A program made the position numbers and the translations under genes. The notes beneath the pieces were generated by a model. The model made no database searches, was not told the DNA's origin, and worked only from the letters and a program-made list of their open reading frames with translations. A stretch of DNA of 64,000 nt from Cheiracanthium punctorium. Lineage: Eukaryota; Arthropoda; Arachnida; Araneae; Cheiracanthiidae. The DNA lies in the NCBI GenBank assembly GCA_038373885.1, contig JAWZYV010001818.1:186001-250000 (forward strand), in the 5' to 3' direction. Position 1 is the stretch's first letter. Every line of letters begins with the position of its first letter. Shown in pieces: positions 35,200 to 46,390 of this stretch.

Positions 35200-35647
35200 C
35201 TTGAACGCGGTTCCTTCACACTTCAGCAATCTACCATGTTCAGTGTCTTATCCACCCGGACATGATAGAGGGCCAACAAAAGTTGTAACTTTGGTTCTAT
35301 TGGAGGAGCTTCGGAGTTTTCGCTTGAAGCTTGAAAAATATGAATCAATTTTCAGTAAAATAATTCAGTTATTATATATTTGAAGCTGCGAATGTTACAA
35401 GAAAGTTTTAATTTTTAATCTATCAAATCCTAATCTGGATATATATTTCTATTAGGCAGTTTTTTTCGTGGAGCTATTTTAGTTCGCCATCTTTTTTGAC
35501 GTAGGATTAAGTAGCATTATGAAGGAATTTCGCACTGATCTTATATTCTGTTCGAAAAGCCAAAAACTCGGAGGTCTTTGTTGCCTGCGTAACCAGCAGA
35601 AAGTTGGCCCTAGAGGTTACTCGAAGTAGAAAGTTATTTGTACTTAC

Positions 35648-35721
35648 GTTAATGTCGGGGGTTGACGACAGTTCGCTCATCTTCGGCTGTAATAACCTTC
35701 CGGCAGCAAAATAATTGTTAT
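35648..35721 (-). CDS. Start-codon exon of a minus-strand gene
   Basis: A long T tract ending in TTTACAG (AG at 35723-35722) precedes the exon. ATG at 35680-35678 has A at -3 and opens MSELSSTPDIN. The exon ends in AAC followed by GTAAGTAC (GT at 35647-35646), phase 0. Both splice sites are strong. The first part of the exon (35721-35681) would be 5-prime UTR. The protein is not recognisable from 11 residues. It may lead to the C2H2 exon at 27.6 kb, but since that exon needs phase 2 or 1, at least one further exon would be required. Confidence 0.55.
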
Positions 35722-36000
35722 CTGTAAAAAAAAAAAAAAAAAAACATTTCACTTTTGTCAAGATAAAGCAAATAACTAATTTCATATTCTATTTTCAACA
35801 TTACAGTTTCCATACTAACATATCCCTCTCTTACCACTTCAGTTGGCAACCATGATTTACAATGGAAGTATTATCCTTTTATGTAGTATAGTTAGGAAAT
35901 ATTATGATCCTTTTTAGATTTCTTAAACCAGATTTAGATCCTTTTAGATTTCTATTAAAATAAAAATAGATAAATGTAAAAAAATAGAATAACTACTTAC

Positions 36001-36116
36001 TCTATTGCTTCCAAAATATAAGAATGCTTATCCCAATTTTGGCCCAATCTTTCCGACTCAAACTGACGTCCACAATGACTATCCGTCCTGGCCGAGACAC
36101 TGGTCTGAGTTCTTCA
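36001..36116 (-). other. Probable noncoding 5-prime exon, minus strand
   Basis: It is bounded by TTACAATCACAG (AG at 36118-36117) and AATAGA followed by GTAAGTAG (GT at 36000-35999). Locally GC-richer than its surroundings. All three frames contain a stop within it under this splicing, so it fits a 5-prime UTR exon upstream of the MSELSSTPDIN exon. A 40-codon frame crosses it (DSHCGRQFESERLGQNWDKH), so a coding role with a different acceptor is not excluded. Confidence 0.4.
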
Positions 36117-37078
36117 CTGTGATTGTAATAGTAATACATTAGAAAGAGCCCTCTGGTGTAGGAACACTTCACAATCATCAAGAGAACACTTTCACAGAGA
36201 TCATCATCATATTATTTTATAAATTACATTTCCATTTAAAAAGTAATCATGCAAGAGAAAGAAATATTTATATTTTACAGGAAGACAACAACAATCAAAA
36301 CAAAAAGATTTAAACGAAAGAAGTTTTATTTATTTTTATTTAGAGAAAGTAATTTAAAGGAAATATTCATTGCATCTTCGTGTTATATGAATTTCGGCGA
36401 ATTCTGAAGTAGATTTTTTTTTCAATTTATCCTAAAATGTGTAATTTAGACGACGTGTCTGAGATTCATCCTAGAAAAAATAAAAAAATAATAAAAAAGA
36501 GAGAAGGGGGTAAACACTTTAACGAATTACTGTATATATATTAACGCAGCGTTTAACTACTCCCCCCCCCCCCTTCTGGAATAACGGCACCTCGTACTCA
36601 ACAGAAATAAATGACTGTTTCAAACACAGGAAGTGAGAGAATGCATTCTTCCATGAACGAAAAAGTACTTTAGAAATGATTGGAAGACAATTTTTTTAAA
36701 AAATCAATTCATTAGTGAAAATTTTCATTTTTTTAATGCCTTTCACTTCTAACTTTCCACCTTCAGGCAGGTGAGGGCTTGACCACCCATAGCCCTCTCC
36801 GTGGATGCGCCTGTGTATGCATCTCTCATATGACATTTATATAATTGGTGTTATAAGAGAGTAAAACATCCTAATGGGTTTGAAAGCGTTGGGTAACAAA
36901 ATTATTTATTTCTCATAACCCACAACACAATCAAACAAAAACAGAATTACAAAGAGCGGGGGGCAAAACGCTGCCGAGCACGAACGATTGACTGGCCAAA
37001 AAAGGGGGGGGGGAGCGGGAATGAAAAAGCAAGCAATTAGGCGAACTAGCCGTCTCTCAATATCCGGTATACGGTAAC
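36117..37078. other. Intron or upstream DNA; one degraded hAT-like end
   Basis: AT-rich with a C run (36560-36573) and a G run (37002-37012). Around 36775-36812 the sequence GCGCATCCACGGAGAGGG (minus strand) resembles a common hAT terminus, but no partner end or duplication was found. Confidence 0.35.
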
Positions 37079-37225
37079 TTGCAAGTACGATGGAGCCGCC
37101 ATCTTTGACCACTGCAAAAAAAAAGACGACAGTCACTTTTCCGACGACGCCAAATGATGAAATTTTGACTTTTCTTTGTCTGCCCAGAAGGCTCGAAGGC
37201 TGATTACACACACTACGTCATTACC
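37079..37225 (-). promoter_or_regulatory. Candidate promoter or 5-prime region, minus strand
   Basis: Reading on the minus strand, TGACGTAG (a CRE-like site) lies about 95 bp upstream of AAGATGGCGGCTCC, which contains a perfect YY1/Pho motif. Such motifs often sit just downstream of metazoan transcription starts. The patch is GC-richer than its surroundings and lies upstream of the two minus-strand exons. The ATG inside the YY1 motif opens only MAAPSYLQVTVYRILRDG. Confidence 0.3.
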
Positions 37226-37353
37226 CGTGATACGTGTTATATAAAATCTTTCTAAATATATGTTTCCATTTCCATTTCATTTTTCTTTTATTGGAATGAA
37301 TAATTGGTTTTGTCACAAGTTACTGAGATCTATTGTGAATTACAGTTGGCTTC

Positions 37354-37356
37354 TTC

Positions 37357-37387
<31 letters not shown>
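37354..37387 (+). repeat. Poly(T) tract
   Basis: An unbroken run of 34 T on the plus strand, directly left of the MITE at 37418. It could be the tail of a minus-strand retroposon, but no body was recognised. Confidence 0.8.
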
Positions 37388-37417
37388 GTCGCTCATATTA
37401 ATTTTTATTTGGTTATA

Positions 37418-38125
37418 CAGGGTGCCCCAAAAAGGTGGTAACGGGTTTTAATTCTTTATGTATTGGAGATAAGTGGGCAGTGTAAATTGAAAAAATGTTC
37501 AAATTAAGGTCGGAAATAAGTCACCGTTAAGAAAAAAATCATCTTATTAATTTTCGAACAGTTACACTTTCTAAATTTGTATACGACCCCTGTACGAAAA
37601 AGTTCCCAGTTAGTAAAATGTTCTCTATACACTAATGAGTTCATGTACCACATTTGGGCTTTTCATTATACAACGTCGCAGAAATATCTTTAAAGAAAGG
37701 TGATCGGAGGCTATGCATGACTTTGAATAGAAACGTTGATTATTGCTAGAGTGGAAAAAATGATTTTCTTTCGTAATTTCTTTACGACCCCTAAAATGCG
37801 ATCATTCGATTTTTTTTCCTTCGAGAGCCATTGAATAATGGTACAAGTCAACATTATATTTATCTTCATATCTCTGACACTTTTTAAGGAAATTTTGTAA
37901 GTCACCTCATTAGTGTATGGGGGCACATTTTACTAATTGGCAATTGTTTTGTACAGGGGTCGTATACAAATTTAAAAAGTGTAGCTTTTTGTAAATGAAC
38001 AAGAGGAATTTTTTTAACAGCCTTATTTCCGACTTTATTTTGAACATTTTTTTCAATTTACACTGCCCACTTATATCTAATAGATAAAGAATTAAAGCCC
38101 GTTACCACCTTTTTGGGACACCCTG
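37418..38125. mobile_element. mariner-type MITE with long inverted ends (708 bp)
   Basis: CAGGGTGCCCCAAAAAGGTG and (reverse) CAGGGTGTCCCAAAAAGGTG are flanked by TA. Long inverted repeats include TAATTCTTTATGTATTGGAG, CAGTGTAAATTG, TACACTTTCTAAATTTGTAT and GTTCCCAGTTAGTAAAATG blocks and approach the centre. It is noncoding and the best preserved of four copies (others at 31975, 33149, 55113). Confidence 0.85.
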
Positions 38126-39060
38126 TATATTGCCTACAGTTACTGCAATCATTGTTTGGATAGCTTAATTCATAAGTTTAGTTATTTTACTATATATATA
38201 TATATATATGTAACATAATAAATCAAAAGCCTTCAGCAATCCCAAAATTTCTAAAACTGCACAATTGAGGACAAAGGAAATTCGCTTTCAAAAACCGCAA
38301 CTACAACACAGTCCCTTGCAATTTCTTTGTAATCTTATAAACAGTCCCCGCGCCCAGTCAATCTGGCGTCTTAAAAGTCACAACAGTCCTTGAAAAACTG
38401 CTGCCCAGATTTGGGATCGGCCAATAATTGTAATATGCGCGGGTCATGTGACAAGACCTCAAAAGTTAATAGAAGGGAGGACGCAGCCCGGGAGGAAAAC
38501 TTTTCGCGTGGCCACAACTGCTAAGGAAACATATATCAAACTGTTCAATAAAATAATGTAACCGCAGATGTGACTTCTATTCAATTCATCGACAGCCGTA
38601 GCGTGCCCAAGGATAATCACCACTCGCCCGGCCAGTGAAATCTATCTATTTATCTATCTATATATATATATTATATACTAGCTACATTGCCCGGGTGCAT
38701 TAAGCCTTAGGATATAACTTGCCCCAAAAAAATATTGTTTGCTTCTCTTTCCATCGTTCCAAAGACGCAAATGCGGTAGTTCTCCTTCTGTAGCCATCGT
38801 TGTTTCCCGGCATAGGTCTTTGAATGCTCCAGCTGCAGAGGTAACTTCCTTAATAAATGTATTTTACCTACACTCGACACAATACCCATGGAAAAAAGTT
38901 TCAACAATTCACTTAAATACTAATATTCACAGCAAAGAAAAGTTACAGATTAATTTGGAAAATGCATTTTTTAATATAAGGATAGTAATTAAAAATGCCC
39001 ACTATGATAGTTAATTCTAAAATTCCTGTTTCCTTGGAGTACCGACTTGTAAGCCATAAC
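38126..39060. other. Mostly unassigned, possible LINE remnant
   Basis: ACTAGCTACATTGCCCGGGT (from about 38679) resembles the block preceding some RTE-like LINE ends (ACTAGCTGACCCGG). It is preceded by CTAT/TA microsatellites (38641-38677). No coding domain was recognised. Confidence 0.3.
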
Positions 39061-39069
39061 CATATCTGC

Positions 39070-39310
39070 CTGTTTCAGCGCGAGACCGAGTGAGCTTATA
39101 AGAGGTATCGTCTCGCACCCGTTGGTATAGTCTGGCGGTCTCGTCTCGCAATTGGAGATATCGTCTCGCACCCGGAGGTATCGGCTGGCGATCTCTTCCC
39201 GCACACCGAGTTATCGTCTCGCACACTGAGTTATCGTTTCACGGTATCGTCTAGGAAAACTGCAAGACCGTGAGAAGTCTCGTCTCATCTCGCGGTTTCA
39301 TGTCCATACT
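39070..39310. repeat. Degenerate TATCGTCTCGCAC repeat
   Basis: GGTATCGTCTCGCACCCG, TCTGGCGGTCTCGTCTCGC, ATATCGTCTCGCACCCGGAG, GTTATCGTCTCGCACACTGA and related words recur with about 15-30 bp spacing. This looks related to the GAGACG MITE family, but neither terminus (TAGGGATGG) nor a duplication is intact. Confidence 0.6.
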
Positions 39311-39585
39311 TATACGGAATACCATTAACCACTTTTTGTAAACAGCATGTTTTTTGAACATCTTTTCAAAACTGTGAAGAACCTACGACGTAGATTATGC
39401 TAAATTATCTTTGCCGCACGGGGGGTAGAAGTGAAGGAATAGAAGATGATGTAATTTTCCCATTTTTATGACGTGTTAATAACAATAACTCAGATCTCAC
39501 TCTGTCCAAAAGCGTAACTTGAATTCTTATGATAGAATAGTAAATTGTTACAAAGTCATTGGATGGCAAGGGGGAGGGGATGGAG

Positions 39586-40597
39586 CAGTGGCGGCTCGTG
39601 GGATACAGCAAGTACAGCCGGGCTGCACTTGAAATTATCAGCACATACTTTAAAATAATTTATTCTACTAATTTTCCTAAATTCAGATTAGAATTGTGGA
39701 ATTCCTACGGTAAATTAAAAAAATCTCCGAAAAAACCAAACAAAAAAAAAAAACGTATTGTGGCCGGATCGCTCATTCAGAAAAAAAGCACTTTAATCTT
39801 CTCGCAATTCAATTGGGAAAATCTTTGGTTCAGCCCAGAGCGCTGAAAAGAAAATGGGCAGCACCGTTGCCATGACAGCAGCCTCTCCGGCATAGGGAGT
39901 ATGCAGCTGATACAGCCGATGGAAGATTTTCTAACGGCGGCTGAACTTGAGAACTCGACTAACTGATTCGCTCGGACGAGAAGTGAGAGAGGGGGTAAGG
40001 ATAATATATGTTTGGAAAACTCTGGACTTTATATTGCTGAATTTATCAAGAAGGTAAGCCTGCATAGACGCTTATGAATGGACAATTACCCATCAAAGCA
40101 ATATTGTTTTTAAGTAAGCAAGAACTGGCATTTAGACATGGCGAGCGAGAAAATTCTTTAAACATAGGAAATTTTAAAGAGCTTTTAAAATTATTGATAT
40201 CTGAATTAAAACAACGCCTTTTTATGGGGACATCACTGACCGATTCGCATGTTTAAAAGAAAGGAGGATTGATTTGACTTATAAAAAATAAGTAAGTTTC
40301 TTTTTTTTTTCTTCTCAAGTTATCCTTACAAAAGAAAATTCTAAGGAAACTTCGAATCAGACACGGATTAATGCAATTTTGAGGATAAGAGCGGCTGGTT
40401 GAAATTTATGTCCATTTTATGGAAGTAAAATAGGATCTCTGACATTTTTTATGTAATTTTTTTTTTCCTCGGTGAGGGCTTAATCCGCCAGCTTTCGAAT
40501 TCAGTAACAAAGATTTTCCAATCCTCTCCGGAGGAAAGGGGGGGGGGGCTCATATGCTTCCTGCTGCACTAACATTTTTGACCACGGGCCGCCACTG
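39586..40597 (+). mobile_element. hAT transposon, internally deleted
   Basis: CAGTGGCGGCTCGTGG and (reverse) CAGTGGCGGCCCGTGG are near-perfect 16-bp inverted ends. The flanks GGATGGAG (39578-39585) and GGATGGAC (40598-40605) form an 8-bp duplication with one mismatch. It retains a transposase piece (40074-40256). An inverted piece of the GGCGGATTAA MITE family (about 40402-40492) lies inside it. Confidence 0.88.
40074..40256 (+). pseudogene. hAT transposase fragment (DUF4371-like)
   Basis: The frame reads QLPIKAILFLSKQELAFRHG, then ERENSLNIGNFKELLKLL, and stops after TDSHV. The order FLxKQxLAFRG-H followed by NxGNFxELL is the signature of the DUF4371/ZMYM-type segment of hAT transposases. 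The DNA-binding start and the catalytic and dimerisation parts are missing. An AAG-GTAAGC donor-like site sits just upstream (40053). Confidence 0.7.
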
Positions 40598-40605
40598 GGA
40601 TGGAC

Positions 40606-42318
40606 TGCCGAATTTATGAGGCCTGCAAATTGCTAAAACCGGAGCTTAAGTGAAGTTCTTTTAGGAGCGAAGCAATTAGACTTAGCCCATAAGCGCGGCG
40701 AAGCAGCGCTAACAAAATGCGCCAACAAACAGAAAAAGGCGCACACATCTGGAGCGGTTAAGAATAATTTAGTTCACTAAATTTATAAATCGAAATAATT
40801 AGGCTCAGAAATTTAAAATGGTTACGAAAACGTGTCAGTGAAGAAAATCGCCAGCATGACATGTGTAAGAGACTGCTGAACAAAGCAAATATTAACAGGC
40901 TCACCCAAAGTTAGCAGGTGCAATAATGAAATTCTTTTTAACGTATTGAATAAGATGAGCAATTCTGCGGACAAAACTTCAGAGAATCGAAATGCTTTGA
41001 GCGAATGTGTGGGATGTATATAACATGCGGCGCGCAAAATACAGCACAAGGGGGGTTATGCACAAGTGCTGAAAAACAATATGTGATGATAGCATCATAG
41101 TGCCCACAAGTTAAAGTCTTTCCATTCACTCAGCTTTAAGAATTTGCTGTATTTTAAGCCGAAAACTACTGCGTAGAAAAGTGATTGATGAGATTCCGTA
41201 AAGGTTTGCAGCTATGAGTACGTTAAATATTTGAAAAATAAAACCAAAATGTTTCTTCGGAAATTCTAGTATGAGCACTTATAAACAAACAAACAAACAA
41301 ACAAAAAAAAGGCTGTGCTTCTTTTAGTAAAGCCAGCGCTTAGCTGATAACCAAGTTCGGGATGAAGGGTACGTGATGGGGAGCAAAACTTTTTACTTCA
41401 GGGACGTATTTTGATTAGTTTTGAGGCAACCGTGCTGAAAGTCACCTGACCTGCAATCTGAGCGCACTGGTTTAGAAGTGACCTCGACCCCACAAAACGT
41501 CTGCTCGGCCGTCGGAAAATTTCCCCCCACCGCCACAACTTTTTTTTTCTTGCATCTTAAAAATGGTGCATCTCAGCAAGAGAATTTTTCAGACGAGCAA
41601 ATAAAAAATGTTTTATACTGTTATAATTATTTATAATTTGTAGTCAGAACAACTTTAGAGATAACCAAAAGTAAAAATAATAAATTTTTGAAAATGCCTT
41701 TATTTTTTTCTCTTTGCACTAACAATGTCTTCTTTTCAACTGCAGGTGTTTTTTTCAATGAATCTTAAATAATTAAATTTCTTTTAAAATGAGTTATCAT
41801 TTGTTAAAGTTGAAGTTTTCAAGATTATTTTGCCAATCCGCAGAAAAATCGACCCTATCACTCATTACCGCTGGTTAGGTGTTACGCCTTTTTATATAAA
41901 AGTTGTAAAGTAAAACTGTATAGTAAAGTACACCTTTTTCAAAAATTGCATTTATTTAAAATTGAATCCCATAAGTACAAGTAAACAACTCAGCTAATCA
42001 CATGGAAAGTGTATTAGACGTCCCTCTACTACTATTGGCTTTAAGATATCGGAAATGGAAAAAAGTACAAGCAAAAAAGTTTTACCGCCAAATGTTAGTT
42101 TTGTAAAGTATTGTTAATACGAAAATGACATTGATTGAATTTTAAAATTATTGCCATATTGCGTTTCACAAAGAACAAAAATTGTGTTTCAATTATAAAT
42201 AAAAAAGCTATTCAGTACTTATTAGGATCTATAGCATTATAGAGGGTAATTTTTTAAATAATGGATGAAAAATGCTTGAAATATTTGTCGCCTAAACAAA
42301 AGTTGACAAACTCTAATA
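40606..42318. other. No gene recognised
   Basis: AT-rich with a CAAA microsatellite (about 41284-41307) and a few GC-richer patches (40650-40720, 41340-41540). No transposon ends or coding exon could be supported. Confidence 0.4.
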
Positions 42319-42320
42319 TA

Positions 42321-42640
42321 CAGGGTGTCCAGCCTTAATGTGACCCAATAGCTAATTCCCGAACCGTTCGGTTTAGATATGCACTTCCAATTTGAAAAAT
42401 ATTTTTAAAAAGGTAAAGAATGTTTTTACGTGCTTTTGGAACCAAAAAACCCATTTAGAAAAAAATTACAAAAATTAAATTTTTATACGGTCCCCAGGTC
42501 CTGTCATTTATATTTAGGAAAAGATATAGTACACAAAAACAAAGTAAACACAAAAAGTTTTATTTTATTACGATAAAAACTGACCAAGTTATGGAACTTT
42601 GAAAATCATATATTTCATCCATTTTCTCGGCATAAATGAA
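42321..42640 (+). mobile_element. Isolated end of the DD41D mariner family
   Basis: It matches the right terminus of the element at 47915-52538 in reverse (CAGGGTGTCCAGCCTTAATG, CTAATTCCCGAACCGTTCGG, ATACGGTCCCCAGGTCC, TTCATCCATTTTCTCGGC). It stops abruptly at RptX. No second end, so a truncated copy. Confidence 0.75.
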
Positions 42641-43700
42641 TTCAGAAGACCTCAAAACGTGTAAATACACCAAAATTTCGAAGTCGAATTTTTTCATGAT
42701 TACAATACTTTCCTTACATGGTACATGTTGGGAAAGTAATAATAAACATCTTCAAATTTTTAAAGACGACTTGTATATTTTCTAAACGTGTGCCATTCCA
42801 AACTCTCAACGTTGATGGCTATATTGTTCAATATCGACATTAGAAAATCATTTCGAAGCGATTGCCTAAATGTTCATAACCAGAAAATGAAGAAATATTT
42901 ATATATATTTTTTAAATAATGCTTTTCTTGTTGGGCTATCAAATGTATCTGGTTCGGTGTCGAATATACACACTGATGCTGTCAATTAATGGTAGCATGA
43001 CTATAAAATATAGGAAGTCGCGTTAGAGTTGAATAATATTTTTTCTGATCAATGCCCTAGGTACAGAAAACCTAAGAGTTGCTTTAGCTTCATCATACTT
43101 TTATTTTTAGAAAGTAAAAGTATTTAGAACTTCTGGCGAATGATACAAATATTAGAAATTATAGTTACGAAAAAAAAGGTAAAACACACTCTGGTACAAA
43201 AATTCATTACCATCTATTTCTGTATCATACTATATAAAAGTAAAAAAATATATTTAAATTATAATTTTTATAATGAAATTACATTTTTTAAATCTTAAAT
43301 CATTAAAATTGTTTGTGCGTGATACACCAGATACTCACCAGATATTTTAAATAGTTTTACTCTGTGAAACTGAAACTGTGCTTCGGATGTTCCACTTTAA
43401 GTGTTAATGTAACGTCCGTAGATGTTCGGCTTCCTACATTTAGAATTTTACGTTGCTGTCAATATTTATGTAATGTGCAGTTTCCGTACACAGCATGTAT
43501 TTTTTTTTTTCTAATGGCAAGTACAAAGGACAACAGATGTCTATACAAAAAAAGGAAAGAAACAGCGAGAAAAAAAAATCTGGAGTGGCTCCACTCGACT
43601 TTCCGAACACTTGGTACCAAGCGTTTAAATAAATTTCACTCAACTCCATCGAATCTAGTGTTCAGGCACTAGTGCACTTAAAATGATTTCAGTGTATAGG
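42641..43700 (+). repeat. RptX, forward copy D (first part)
   Basis: From TGAATTCAGAAGACCTCAAA through TTACAATACTTTCCTTACAT, CTCAACGTTGATGGCTATAT and a MITE-like core (43050-43457), to GTGCACTTAAAATGATTTCA. In reverse it matches copy A (1900-3111). Its continuation after the M3 insertion is at 44143. Confidence 0.7.
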
Positions 43701-44142
43701 CACTGCCTTCTAGACATAGAAAGCCTAACCACTGTTACGTCACCAAGCCTCTACGTCATCAACTGGCCTTCTAAAGGTGACGTCATCACAGATTAAACTT
43801 CATAAAGTAAAACTTTTCGAAATTTCTGGTGAATTTACTCTCTCATAACAACATTTTAATGAATTGACATAGAAAAATTAATATTACAAAAAAGAGCAGT
43901 TTTTATCTGTAACTAATTATATAATGTAATAAGGGAGTAAATCACAATGAATTGTTTTGTGTCACGAACGTATTTTAATTTTTATCTTTCACCTAAGATA
44001 CTTTTTAATATTTGTAGCATTCACCAGAAATCTGAAATAGTTTTACTTTATGAGAATGAAAGTGTGGTGACGTCATTATTCGAAGGCCTAATGATGACGT
44101 CGAAGCTTCAGCGCTCAGGCTTTCTGTATCTAGGTGGCAGTG
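43701..44142 (+). mobile_element. MITE M3, 7-bp-TSD family
   Basis: The element is 442 bp with ends CACTGCC and GGCAGTG. An exact 7-bp duplication GTATAGG lies at 43694-43700 and 44143-44149. It is nearly identical to M2 in reverse. RptX copy A near 2040-2050 shows the unoccupied site (TTATAGGCCGC in reverse), proving the target and the duplication length. Confidence 0.93.
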
Positions 44143-46390
44143 GTATAGGCCGCAATGTATAAGAATACATTCTTGTAGCCCTGCAAAAAATCTGAATATC
44201 TTACATTCGCTAAAATTTAAACAGTATGTAGGACAATGACCTATTATATGCGTATGGAATTTGAAAAGCACCATTTAGAGACTAGCTCAATTTAAATGAT
44301 TTCCGTGCTTAAGCCGTAATATATGAGAATTACTTCCTGCAAGTCTGTGAACAAACTATCAGCTCTACACATGCAAATATCTATGCAGATAATGAGACTG
44401 TTACCTATGCTAACGCACTTCCAAGAATTTCCGTCCACTTGCCGTAATGCAAAACAATTGTTTTTTGAAGCCCTGTAAAAAAACTATTAATCCTATACAT
44501 ACCAAACTCAAAACCGGTCTTGTGAAAGAGGTCCATAACGTTACACCAAATTGAAGCTCAATCGGATGCATCGTTTAAACGCCAGTGCACTTCCAAGAAT
44601 TTCTCCCCATACGCCATAATGTAAAAGAAATCTTTGTCGTAGCCCTGCAGAAAAACTGTAAGTCCTATGCACATCAAAATCAATACCGGTCTTACGATGG
44701 TGGTTTATAACATATATACTCAATTTGAGCTCAATCGAATGCTCCGTTTAGGATTTATCGTGTTCACTCACATACATGCATACATTTCGTGAAAATAGCA
44801 TAAATGAATTCAGAAGACCTGAAAACGTGTAAATACACGTAACTCTCCAAGTCGCATTTTTTCATGATTACAATACTTTCCTTACATGGCACATGTTCGG
44901 AAAGTAATAATAAACATCTTCAAACTTTTAAAGATGACTTCAGTATATATTTTCCAAACGTGTGCCATTCCAAATTGTCAACATTGATGGCTATAGTGGT
45001 CAATATCGACATTAGAAAATCATTTCGAAGCGATTGCTTAAATGTTCACAACCAGAAAATGAAGAAATATATATATTTTTTTCAATAATGATTTTCTCGT
45101 TGGGCCATTCGCTTTGGGATCAGATGAATAAAATACTCACAATGGTGCTGTCAGTTAACGGTAGCATGGCTATGAAAAGCAGAAAGCCGCGTTAGAGTTG
45201 AATAATATTTTTTCTGATCAACGTTCTAGGTACAGAAAACTTAACAACAGCAGCTTTAGCTTCTACACAGTTTTATTTTTAGAAAGTAAGCTATTTAGAA
45301 CTTCTGGCGAATGTGACAAATATTAGAAATTATCTTGAGCTACAAGTAAAAAGTAAAACACCCTCTGGTACAATAATTCATTACCATCTATTTCTGTATC
45401 ATATCATATAAACGTAAAAAATATATTTAAATATTACCATTTATACCCTTAATCAATACCGCTCTTACGATAGAGGTTTATAACATATATACCCAATTTG
45501 AGCTCAATCGAATGTACCGTTTAAACGCTAGCGCACTTTCAAGAATTTCCCCCCTTAGGTCATAACGTAAAATAAATCTTTGTCGGAGCCCTATAGAAAA
45601 CCTGTAAGTCCTATACACACCAAAATCAATACCGGTCCTGCGACGGTGGTTTATAACATATATACTCAATTTAGCTCAATCGAATGCCCCGTTTAGGAGA
45701 TATAGTTTTCACCCACATACACACAAACACACATACACACACACACACACATACTTGCAGACATCTCGTAAAAATGGCATAAATGAATTCAGAAGACCTC
45801 AAAGCGTGTAAATACACCAAAATCTCGAAGTTTTTCTTGATTACAATACTTTCCTTATATGTTACGTGTTCGGAAAGTAATATTAAACACCTTCAAATTT
45901 TTAAAGACAACTTCAGTACATTTTCTAAACGTGTGCCGTTCCAAACTCTCAACGTTGATGGCTATATTGTTCAATATCGACATTAGAAAATCATTTCGAA
46001 GCGATTTCTTAAATGTTCACAACCAGAAAATGAAGAAATATATATATTTTTTTCAATAATGCTTTTTTTTTTGTTGTGGCATTGGCGACAGGGCTAAAGG
46101 AACAGAGTGTTCACGCTGATGCTGTCAGTTAATGGTAGTATGACTATGGAAAGTAGAAAGTCGCGCGTTCGAGTGGAATAATATTTTTTCTGATCAACGT
46201 TCTAGGTACAGGAAACCTAACAGCTGCTTTAGCTTCATCATAGTTTTATTTTTAGAAAATAAAAGTATTTAGAACGTCTGGCGAATGCTACAATATTAGA
46301 AAATATCTTAATATACAAATAAAAAGTAAAACACCCTCCGGTACAAAAATTCATTACCATATGTTTCTGTATCTCTCTATTTTAAAAAAA
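44143..46390 (+). repeat. RptX, forward copies D (rest), E and F
   Basis: After M3, copy D continues to about 44340. Then come repeated blocks of TTCCAAGAATTTCTCCCCAT, CAATACCGGTCTTACGATGG and TTTATAACATATATACTCAA (44410-44730 and 45455-45690). Each block leads into the TGAATTCAGAAGACCT to GATTACAATACTTTCC to AACGTTGATGGC series (44800-45450; 45783-46390). A (CA)n run lies at 45720-45755. The copies are in the same orientation, so this is a loose direct array. Confidence 0.65.

Larger units (their letters stand above)
34270..35262 (-). mobile_element. SINE interrupted by two MITEs
   Basis: Removing M4 and M5 (with one TSD copy each) joins three pieces: ACGTGTATTCACATTACATC...ACC-CCAAAAC (about 34270-34331), TTCAGACGGTTGGGGCAGCC (34734-34763), and CGGTTCCTTCACACTTCAGC onward to about 35262. 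The result aligns with the SINE at 52790-52976. It is a rare case where both insertions can be read off one host repeat. Confidence 0.6.

Noticed and set aside
36906..37211. 101-codon minus-strand frame
   Set aside because: It is driven by homopolymer runs (FFF, PPP) and overlaps a better-supported promoter-like patch.
43364..43672. 102-codon plus-strand frame
   Set aside because: It lies in RptX and is not conserved in the other RptX copies. The composition follows the repeat.
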